Positions 1-4,957 of a stretch of 9,001 bases of DNA are shown here, piece by piece. Within the stretch, counting starts at the first letter, position 1, and every line of letters begins with the position of its first letter. Made by a program: the position numbers and the translations under genes. A model generated the notes under the pieces. The model searched no databases. It was not told where the DNA came from and saw nothing but the letters and a program-made list of their open reading frames with translations. Origin of the DNA: an uncultured bacterium (GTDB lineage Bacteria > Bacillota > Clostridia > Lachnospirales > Lachnospiraceae); assembly GCA_948467735.1 (NCBI GenBank), contig CAOKFN010000081.1, positions 1-9,001 of the forward strand, in the 5' to 3' direction.

Positions 1-232
1 TAAGCCGTAAAAGTCAATAATCGAGGAAGCAGGTAAGCCGCAAAAGTCAATAACCGTGAATGCCGGTAAGCCGCAAAAGTCAATAACCGTGAATGCCGGT
101 AAGCCGCAAAAGTCAATGACCGCGGAAGCCAATAAGCCGTAAAAGTCAATAATCGAGGAAGCAGGTAAGCCGCAAAAGTCAATAACCAAGGAAGCCGGTA
201 AGTCGCAAAAGTCAATAACCCGAGAAAGCCAA
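1..232. repeat. 33-bp tandem repeat array, about seven units, open at the left edge
   Basis: Units begin at 1, 34, 67, 100, 133, 166 and 199. The last unit is 34 bp because of one extra C, and a decayed eighth unit follows at 233-256. Each unit has a conserved ~20-nt core (TAAGCCGCAAAAGTCAATAA, with C or T at the eighth base) followed by a variable 13-nt part. Units 1 and 5 are identical, and units 2 and 3 are identical, so variants recur in a non-neighbouring order. All three plus-strand frames contain stops in every unit. On the minus strand one frame is open through the whole array, encoding an 11-residue repeat of the type PAFTVIDFCGL or PASSIIDFYGL. That frame stays open back to a TGA at 369-367, but it has no ATG, and no RBS was seen before the TTG codons. 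It may be a non-coding repeat or the 3' end of a decayed repeat-protein gene. The repeat itself is certain; its function is unknown. Confidence 0.93.
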
Positions 233-256
233 TAAATTATGAAAGCTAATAAACCG

Positions 257-444
257 CCCTGCTTTGGGTAATTTTGTACCTCGCAGAAAAATGAATATCC
301 TTTCTGGAATGAGGCATACTGATTTTGACAGGAATGTCCCTTCGGCGGTTTCGGCGCGGGGCGTTTTCAGTGACTGTCCGAATCTGCCGCTTCCGCGCTG
401 CTTATGGCAGATTTGCAGGCTAAGCGGCGCGGAAGGAGATTACT
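257..444. other. intergenic region upstream of the DUF1540 gene
   Basis: This stretch lies between the decayed end of the repeat array and the DUF1540 start. It contains a TTGACA hexamer (324-329 region) but no convincing -10 box at the right distance. A forward reading frame starting at 264 has no ribosome binding site and overlaps the DUF1540 gene in another frame, so I do not call it. The only clear element is the GGAAGGAG ribosome binding site just before 445. Confidence 0.5.
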
Positions 445-765
445 ATGGCAGAATTAAAATGCGGCGTACAGAATTGTACCTACAATGAGGATTGCCTGTG
501 CGGCAAAGGGGATATTATGGTGGGCGGAAAGCATGCCTGCAATTGCGACGACACCTGCTGCGAGAGCTTCCTTCAAGAGAGGGAGGGGATGGGTTCCTTT
601 AAAAGCTCCGTGGTCCATCCCAGCAAGACCATCAGCATTGACTGCGAAGCGGTAAAATGCGTCTATAATTCCAATTACAAATGTCATGCGGATCATGTGG
701 ATATCAAAGGCGGCGGCGCCTGCGACTGCCACGGTACCGCATGTGCGACATTCAAGGAGAAGTAA
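445..765 (+). CDS. small cysteine-rich protein with two DUF1540 domains
   Basis: The product is 106 residues, hydrophilic, with no signal peptide or membrane segment. It holds two tandem copies of the DUF1540 pattern. Copy 1 (about residues 4-43) starts with C-x4-C-x-YN and continues to C, then a glycine-rich IMVGG segment and a cysteine cluster ending CESF. Copy 2 (about residues 65-103) repeats this as C-x4-CVYN, C, VDIKGGG, ACDC and ACATF. The evenly spaced cysteines in both copies suggest metal binding, but the biochemical role of DUF1540 proteins is not established. The start is supported by GGAAGGAG (431-438) six bases upstream of the ATG. The gene appears monocistronic, followed by a hairpin terminator at 811-843. 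Family assignment is confident; function is unknown. Confidence 0.9.
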   Translation: MAELKCGVQNCTYNEDCLCGKGDIMVGGKHACNCDDTCCESFLQEREGMGSFKSSVVHPSKTISIDCEAVKCVYNSNYKCHADHVDIKGGGACDCHGTACATFKEK

Positions 766-810
766 GCGGCAGAGAAGGGAAAAGTACGAAAAACTGTAAA
801 AAAGTACGGA

Positions 811-843
811 AAATATCCGGCGGAGAAATCTGCCGGATATTTT
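811..843 (+). terminator. intrinsic terminator of the DUF1540 gene
   Basis: An 11-bp perfect stem is formed by AAATATCCGGC (811-821) and GCCGGATATTT (832-843 region), with a 10-nt loop. The stem's right arm ends in four T residues, and the A-rich left flank gives partial bidirectional character. It sits 45 bp after the stop codon at 765. The short T run makes efficiency uncertain, but position and stem strength fit a terminator. Confidence 0.7.
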
Positions 844-1093
844 GCATCAATCCGGGGAATTATGGGTAAAGCGCAGAATTATGTTGGCCAGCTCTATTTG
901 CTTATCAATGATATAGGCAGATAAGGCTGGCCAACATAGTAATTGACATAACTATTTCTGCTTTGCACAGCAGCCAAAATTACGGCGGCAATCAGCATAG
1001 TGTGCCAAAGCGGCAATTTTAAAGTCGGTTACGACGCATTATGAGCGGATGGTATTGTCCAAAAGATTTTATGAAGTTATCATTTATTTCATG
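844..1093. other. non-coding interval with hairpin element
   Basis: This interval of about 250 bp lies between the DUF1540 terminator and the promoter of the nuclease gene. No credible open frame was seen on either strand. Its one obvious feature is the long inverted repeat at 881-937, listed separately. The rest shows no recognisable signal. Confidence 0.6.
881..937. repeat. 12-bp perfect inverted repeat forming a bulged hairpin
   Basis: ATGTTGGCCAGC (881-892) pairs perfectly with GCTGGCCAACAT (926-937). Inside, CTTATC (901-906) pairs with GATAAG (920-925), stacking directly on the outer stem on the right side and leaving an 8-nt bulge (893-900) on the left. AATT also flanks both outer ends (877-880 and 941-944). 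No T run follows, so it is not a standard terminator. It could be a mobile-element remnant, a structured RNA, or a protein-binding site. It does not match the integron attC core consensus. Confidence 0.75.
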
Positions 1094-1122
1094 TTGCCAG
1101 AATGAAAGAGAAACGGTATAAT
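1094..1122 (+). promoter_or_regulatory. sigma-A promoter of the Rpn-family nuclease gene
   Basis: The -35 box TTGCCA (1094-1099) matches the consensus at five of six positions. It is followed by an exact 17-bp spacer and a perfect -10 box TATAAT (1117-1122). Transcription would start near 1129, giving a leader of about 48 nt before the ATG at 1177. This is the clearest promoter in the window and suggests the nuclease gene is expressed on its own. Confidence 0.82.
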
Positions 1123-1176
1123 AACAGCAGGATATTCTGTTTCTAAAAGGAGAAGGATATCCATAAAGGAGGGATT

Positions 1177-2127
1177 ATGCCCAAAAAGACACGGGATTAT
1201 GACAACGTATTTAAAACGATGAAATATAAGCATAAAAGGCTGTTTATTTCTGTAATCAATGATATTTTTAAGAAAAATTATCCCATGGATGCAAAGGTGG
1301 AGGTGCTGCCCTCAGAAGGGTATCTGTCTGAGGACGGGACAGCGGACGGCAGCAGGAAAATAGAGGAGCAGGTTTCGGACTTTGTGATAAGGATTGGGGG
1401 TGAAGTGTATCTGCTGGAATGCCAGAGCTATGACGACGGCTCCATGGCAGTCCGGATAGCGGAATACGCCTTTATCGCCGCGAGGCAGTCCGCATCATGG
1501 GACGCCGGCCGTGCGGTCATCCCGATGCCGAGGTTCTCGGTCATCTATGTCAAGAGAACGGACAGGACGCCTGAGACAACGAAGATCACGTTCGCCTTTC
1601 CTGACGGCCAGACGGTGGACTATGAATCTGAAAACGTCATTCTGGAGAAGCTTACAAAAGAATACATTGTTGAGAAAAAGCTGTTCCCGTACATTCCTTT
1701 TTACATAGCAAGGTATGAGAAGGATATCGTGTTGGAAAAGAATATAGACCGTGCGGCGGAGGATCTGGCTTATTTCAGGGACGAGATGCTGCGTCTGTAT
1801 GGGGAGGGAGAGCTGACAGCCGAGGAGCTGATAGATCTGGCGGGATTTGTGAACACTATCATTACGCACATTGCGGACGGAAACAAAAATGAAGGAAGGC
1901 TGGTGGAGGTTATGGGCGGGACTGTCATTGAAACGGAATCTGAGAGACTGATGCGGCAGGGAATACGGCAGGGAATACGGCAGGGGCAGGCGAAGATGCT
2001 TGTTGAGATGGGGCAGGAGGACGGACTTGAGGAGGCCGCAATCCTGAGAAGGCTGCAGGAAAAGCTGAGCCTGTCTTTGGAAGAGGCAGAAAGCTGCATG
2101 GAGAAGTACGGGAAGATACCCGTATAA
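1177..2127 (+). CDS. Rpn-family recombination-promoting nuclease / PD-(D/E)XK transposase-like protein
   Basis: The product is 316 residues. The N-terminal DYDNVFKTMKYKHKRLF segment (residues 7-23) is typical of the family. The PD-(D/E)XK core is visible as E63, D68 in SDFVIRI, then E81 and Q83 in YLLECQS. Glutamine in place of the usual lysine is common in the Rpn branch. Residues about 120-200 form the second conserved half, including FSVIYVKR and the IPFYIARYEKDI segment. The C terminus has an RQG-repeat segment (residues 260-270, from a 12-bp DNA repeat) and a charged helical tail. Such proteins are expected to cut DNA and promote recA-independent recombination, or to belong to the PDDEXK_2 transposase-like group. 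They occur in many copies in clostridial genomes. The start is set by AAAGGAGGG (1165-1173) just before the ATG. No terminal inverted repeats were seen around it, so mobility is unproven. Confidence 0.88.
   Translation: MPKKTRDYDNVFKTMKYKHKRLFISVINDIFKKNYPMDAKVEVLPSEGYLSEDGTADGSRKIEEQVSDFVIRIGGEVYLLECQSYDDGSMAVRIAEYAFIAARQSASWDAGRAVIPMPRFSVIYVKRTDRTPETTKITFAFPDGQTVDYESENVILEKLTKEYIVEKKLFPYIPFYIARYEKDIVLEKNIDRAAEDLAYFRDEMLRLYGEGELTAEELIDLAGFVNTIITHIADGNKNEGRLVEVMGGTVIETESERLMRQGIRQGIRQGQAKMLVEMGQEDGLEEAAILRRLQEKLSLSLEEAESCMEKYGKIPV
1954..1989 (+). repeat. 12-bp in-frame tandem repeat encoding RQGI units
   Basis: CGGCAGGGAATA occurs twice exactly, followed by a third partial copy, CGGCAGGGGCAG. 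The repeat lies inside the nuclease gene and encodes RQGI-RQGI-RQGQ (residues 260-271). Copy-number slippage would keep the reading frame and only change the length of this linker, which precedes the C-terminal helical tail. Confidence 0.8.
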
Positions 2128-2139
2128 AGCGACGACAAT

Positions 2140-2176
2140 GCCGGACGCTTGATGATAAATGCCGCGCCTGTCCGGC
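2140..2176 (+). repeat. GC-rich inverted repeat after the nuclease gene
   Basis: GCCGGAC (2140-2146) pairs with GTCCGGC (2170-2176) across a 23-nt loop. It lies 13 bp after the nuclease stop codon. No T run follows, so it could stabilise the mRNA 3' end or form part of a weak terminator. Support is limited to the 7-bp perfect stem. Confidence 0.4.
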
Positions 2177-2217
2177 TAAGGATTATAAGGATGGCGCCGA
2201 AATAAAGAACTTAGGGG

Positions 2218-2256
2218 AAAGGGAAGTATTTCTTAAGATAGAGGTGCTTCCTTTTT
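2218..2256 (+). terminator. possible intrinsic terminator downstream of the nuclease gene
   Basis: AAAGGGAAGTA (2218-2228) can pair with TGCTTCCTTTT (2245-2255), giving an 11-bp stem with two G-T wobbles and a 16-nt loop. A run of five T bases (2252-2256) overlaps and ends the right arm. It is about 90 bp after the nuclease stop. The A-rich left arm could also let it act on the opposite strand. Confidence 0.45.
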
Positions 2257-2538
2257 GCGTGACGGAAGCAGGCGAATGTTTTGAGAGTTTTTGTTTTTGG
2301 GGTTGACTGCACGGCGGATGCCGACAGTGCGCCGCGGATTATGGGCGTGAAAATTGGCTTTGACAAAATAGGGGCATAATAGAAGAAGTTTAGGTTCGGG
2401 CAGGGGGGCAGACATTGGGAGGCTGCGACATGAAGGTCGGAACAGGAAGTGGGGAACATGCTCTGTGGAACATCGAAGAAAACGGGAAACAGGAGGGAGA
2501 AGAAATAGAAACAGTTGGAAGGAATCCATAATTTTTGA

Positions 2539-2567
2539 TTGAAGGAACAGCTGTTTTTTGGTATACT
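2539..2567 (+). promoter_or_regulatory. putative sigma-A promoter with extended -10
   Basis: TTGAAG (2539-2544) is separated by 17 bp from TATACT (2562-2567), which is preceded by TGG and so forms an extended -10 (TGn). It would give a transcript starting near 2574 that runs through the A/T-rich remnant at 2648-2967 and possibly into the pectate lyase gene. No better promoter was seen directly upstream of the lyase. Confidence 0.5.
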
Positions 2568-2647
2568 AGCAATGGAAGGTTGTTTCAATTTGCAATAAGA
2601 ATCATGAAAAACTGTTTTGCTTGTGTGTGTATTTTGGATAAAACATA

Positions 2648-2967
2648 AAGAATGAAATATTGATAAGAATTGATTTCATGCTGTTATCGCCATCGGCAAA
2701 CAGAGATAAATCATGGGCATGTGAGCATTGTGCAAATTGGATTGAAAAAAAATAGATATGTGTAAAACTTGTTATTATGCGTATCCGGAGGATTATCAGC
2801 ATATTGCCGGAAAAATAGAAAGAAAATTAAATATTGTTTTTAACGGAGAGGATGTGGATTTGTACATTCAAATAGCAGAACAAGCAAAACTACAGCATAT
2901 ATCATATCAAAGCGCAGTGAAAAGGATGATTGAATATTATCAACGAATAAATAAACCAAATGATTAA
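2648..2967 (+). pseudogene. frameshifted C-terminal remnant of a four-cysteine (zinc-ribbon-like) protein, possibly HNH/restriction-type
   Basis: A 69-codon open frame starts at an ATG at 2758 (MCKTCYYAYPEDYQHIAGKI at its N terminus) but has no ribosome binding site, and a TGA at 2743 closes the frame upstream. In another frame, from 2648 to 2752, the DNA encodes NRDKSWACEHCANWIEKK and then hits TAG at 2753. The two frames join smoothly if the run of eight A bases at 2745-2752 were nine. The restored protein would carry CEHC, 11 residues, then CKTC, a typical four-cysteine zinc site, followed by a helical C-terminal segment. From memory, text of the WACEHC...CKTCYYAYPE...HIA type occurs in the C-terminal halves of bacterial HNH endonuclease or restriction-related proteins. 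That family link is an inference. No HNH motif is present here, since a TAA at 2645 closes the frame. The stretch is visibly richer in A/T than its neighbours, fitting acquired and decaying DNA. It ends 21 bp before the pectate lyase start. Confidence 0.6.
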
Positions 2968-2975
2968 GAATAAAT

Positions 2976-2980
2976 GGAGG
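2976..2980 (+). promoter_or_regulatory. ribosome binding site setting the GTG start of the pectate lyase
   Basis: GGAGG lies eight bases upstream of GTG 2989. It overlaps the ATG at 2974, which would otherwise be the longest start and has no binding site of its own. This favours the GTG, followed by a typical KKN-M-K export-signal start. Confidence 0.8.
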
Positions 2981-2988
2981 TATGTAGT

Positions 2989-4809
2989 GTGAAAAAGAAC
3001 ATGAAACTGATTCTAGGGGCCGCAGGCGTGGTCTGCGCTGTGGGTATTGCAGGGGCGGCCATACATTTTACAAGAGGAGAAGCGCCAAGCTCCTCCCTGT
3101 CTGCTTCGGATGCGACACCCACGCCGCCCGCCTTGGCTCAGAACGATCCGGTGTCGCCGCAGACATCTCCCGCCGTGACGCCGGAGGCATCCGCAGTACC
3201 GCAGGCATCTCCCGCCGTGACGCCGGAGGCATCTGCGTCGCCGCAGGCATCTCCCGCCGTAACGCCGGAAGCTTCCGTAGCGCCGCAGACAACGCCTGCC
3301 GCGCCCACGGCGTCTCCTGAACCGGCGTCCGCCGTCCTAGTGCAGAATCCGGCGGCATATCCTTCCGCCAACCTGACTGACATGCTGGGAGCCGAGAACC
3401 TTGCGGCCCTGCAGGCGGCGGGCGTCATTGCCAAGGAGCCTGAGAAAATCGCCCTGCGCTCTGCCGATTCCTCAGAGGGTATCCAATTAGAGAAGGTGGA
3501 GACTTTTCAGGGCAGTTTTGTGCTCGTCACCTTAAACGCCGGGCTCTCCTCCATCGACACCTCGGATATTGCCGTAAAAAAATATTCGGATAACTGGTAT
3601 TCCCTTGCTCCTTCCACTGCCGAATTGAAGGCGGCGGACGTGGCCTATACCCTGAACGATGAGGGCGAAACCGTGCTTCTGTATCAGCTGGACGCCGAAA
3701 TCGACGGCACCCGGATCATCCCTGACTATTCCTCCAAGCAGTTCGGCAATCTGGAACGGGAAAAGAAAACGGCGGACAATTATATCTCTTGGCAGATGAG
3801 CAACGGCGGCTGGGACAAAGGCGTGGATAAGCAGGCGGCGAGAGAGTGGAACGGCACCGAGGCGAAAAACAAATCTTCGGGCTGGACCTCCAAGGACGGC
3901 CAGTACATAGGCACCATCGACAATGACGCCACTTATACGCAGATGAGGCAGATTGCCGCCGTGTACCGGCAGGCGCCGGAGGAAAAGTACAGGGAAAGCT
4001 TTTTGAAGGGACTGGATTTTATCTTCGATCTTCAATATGAGTCTGGCGGATTTGCGCAGGTCTACCCTAGGCGCGGCAATTATTCCGATTATGTCACCTT
4101 CAACGACGAGGCCATGATCAATGTGATGATTATGCTGGAAGACATGCGGGACAGGGCGTATCCCTTTGATTCGGATTTGATTCCCGAGGATTATTACGAG
4201 AAAATAGAGGATTCCATCGCCCGGGGCATCGACTTTATTATCAAATCCCAGATTACCTCTCAGGGGAAATTGACCGCATGGTGCGCCCAGCATGACCCAG
4301 TGACCTATGAGCCCATGGGCGGCAGAGCCTATGAGCTGCCTTCCATCAGCGGCTCCGAGTCCGTGGCGGTGGTTAAATTCCTCATACACCAGCCGGAGCA
4401 GACCGAGGAAATCAAAAACGCCGTGAACTGCGCGCTGGAATGGTTCAGGGAATCCGAGGTCAAGGGGCTTAGATTTGACAAGGACGATCTGAACAAGGAA
4501 TATTTTATCAAGGACGAAAAATCCAGCCTGTGGTACAGGTTTTATGAGATTGACACCAACCGGGGCATGTTCTGCGACAGGGACGGCATTGTCAAATACA
4601 ATATTACGGAAATCGGCAGCGAGAGGAGGAACGGCTATAGCTGGAGCGGTTCGTGGCCCAAGAAGCTTCTCGATGTGTATGAGCAGTATGGATTCTATGA
4701 GAATCTGATAGAAGTCTCCGTGGTCAAAACCGACTCCGCCTCATCCGACGGAAGTACGCTTCAAAAGGACAGTGCCAGAACGGCGGACGGAGAAATCATT
4801 GTAGAATAA
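2989..4809 (+). CDS. exported pectate lyase, polysaccharide lyase family 10
   Basis: With the GTG start the product is 606 residues. It should cleave polygalacturonate by beta-elimination outside the cell. Residues 1-27 are a basic start plus a hydrophobic stretch (LILGAAGVVCAVGIAGAA), an export signal or N-terminal anchor with no clear cleavage site. Residues about 35-120 are a Pro/Ala/Ser/Thr linker with three 14-residue repeats of the type ASPAVTPEASAVPQ. Residues about 120-255 are an unassigned domain. The catalytic domain (about 260-580) has the PL10 hallmarks: SNGGWDKG (W275), TIDNDAT (309-315), LKGLDFIFDLQY, and YPRRGNYSDYVTFND (359-373), and it ends with WSGSWPKKLLDVYEQYGF. Acidic residues and an arginine in these blocks form the catalytic site in characterised PL10 enzymes; D311, D313, R361/R362 and D373 are the candidates here. 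A longer ATG start at 2974 is less likely. No domain of the cellulosome type is present. Confidence 0.92.
   Translation: MKKNMKLILGAAGVVCAVGIAGAAIHFTRGEAPSSSLSASDATPTPPALAQNDPVSPQTSPAVTPEASAVPQASPAVTPEASASPQASPAVTPEASVAPQTTPAAPTASPEPASAVLVQNPAAYPSANLTDMLGAENLAALQAAGVIAKEPEKIALRSADSSEGIQLEKVETFQGSFVLVTLNAGLSSIDTSDIAVKKYSDNWYSLAPSTAELKAADVAYTLNDEGETVLLYQLDAEIDGTRIIPDYSSKQFGNLEREKKTADNYISWQMSNGGWDKGVDKQAAREWNGTEAKNKSSGWTSKDGQYIGTIDNDATYTQMRQIAAVYRQAPEEKYRESFLKGLDFIFDLQYESGGFAQVYPRRGNYSDYVTFNDEAMINVMIMLEDMRDRAYPFDSDLIPEDYYEKIEDSIARGIDFIIKSQITSQGKLTAWCAQHDPVTYEPMGGRAYELPSISGSESVAVVKFLIHQPEQTEEIKNAVNCALEWFRESEVKGLRFDKDDLNKEYFIKDEKSSLWYRFYEIDTNRGMFCDRDGIVKYNITEIGSERRNGYSWSGSWPKKLLDVYEQYGFYENLIEVSVVKTDSASSDGSTLQKDSARTADGEIIVE
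3163..3288 (+). repeat. three 42-bp tandem repeats encoding the Pro/Thr/Ala linker
   Basis: Three consecutive 42-bp units (3163-3204, 3205-3246, 3247-3288) encode 14-residue copies of the form ASPAVTPEAS plus four variable residues. Units are near-identical, with mostly third-position differences. They form a flexible spacer between the membrane end and the folded domains of the lyase, and may be glycosylated. In-frame copy-number change would alter the spacer length. Confidence 0.88.
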
Positions 4810-4942
4810 GTGATACAATATGGCAGTTCGGCAGGATATGCCGCAGTCGGCAGAGAGGCGGGGGATTGGTTATCGGTCCGCCGCGTTGCCGACGGGCAGG
4901 CATTCCTGTTCAGACTGCTTTCATTATGGGAAAAACGTTACG

Positions 4943-4950
4943 GGAAGGAG
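4943..4950 (+). promoter_or_regulatory. ribosome binding site setting the GTG start of the surface protein
   Basis: GGAAGGAG ends seven bases before GTG 4958. The upstream in-frame ATG at 4820 has no binding site. Its extra 46 residues are cysteine/arginine-rich and would bury the signal peptide inside the protein. Confidence 0.85.
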
Positions 4951-4957
4951 TGTTTTA

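Larger units (their letters stand above)
2128..2647. other. gene-free interval of about 520 bp
   Basis: No frame on either strand shows a start with a ribosome binding site or recognisable protein content. The minus-strand frames in this stretch encode low-complexity serine/proline/phenylalanine text typical of shadow frames. The interval contains a GC-rich hairpin at 2140-2176, a terminator-like hairpin at 2218-2256 and a promoter-like site at 2539-2567. Base composition shifts to A/T-rich from about 2580 onward. Confidence 0.6.

Noticed and set aside
1..232. CRISPR array
   Set aside because: The period is only 33 bp with a 13-nt variable part that recurs between units. Real spacers are about 26-40 nt and mostly unique. 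No cas genes are present.
264..488. Plus-strand 74-codon open frame upstream of the DUF1540 gene
   Set aside because: It has no ribosome binding site, shows no recognisable protein pattern and overlaps the well-supported gene at 445 in another frame.
881..937. Integron attC site suggested by GTTGGCC and GGCCAAC
   Set aside because: The arms do not fit the GTTRRRY/RYYYAAC core, the stem is perfectly symmetric without extrahelical bases, and no integrase or cassette array is visible.
2211..2588. Minus-strand open frames in the nuclease-lyase gap
   Set aside because: They encode compositionally biased text, lack binding sites, overlap each other in different frames and cover hairpin and promoter-like signals.
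3532..4389. 285-codon minus-strand open frame inside the pectate lyase gene
   Set aside because: It is an antisense shadow of a G/C-rich gene with clear PL10 motifs on the plus strand. No binding site or family pattern was seen.
4811..4819. Extended -10-like TGATACAAT just after the lyase stop codon as a promoter for the surface protein
   Set aside because: No -35 box lies at the right distance, so it is too weak to annotate, although a promoter in the 4810-4940 gap cannot be excluded.
4829..4843. Hairpin CGGCA/TGCCG as a terminator between the lyase and the surface protein
   Set aside because: The stem is only 5 bp and no T run follows.
4820..4957. In-frame ATG start at 4820 for the surface protein
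   Set aside because: It has no binding site, and the extra 46 residues would put the signal peptide in the interior. GTG 4958 has a strong binding site.
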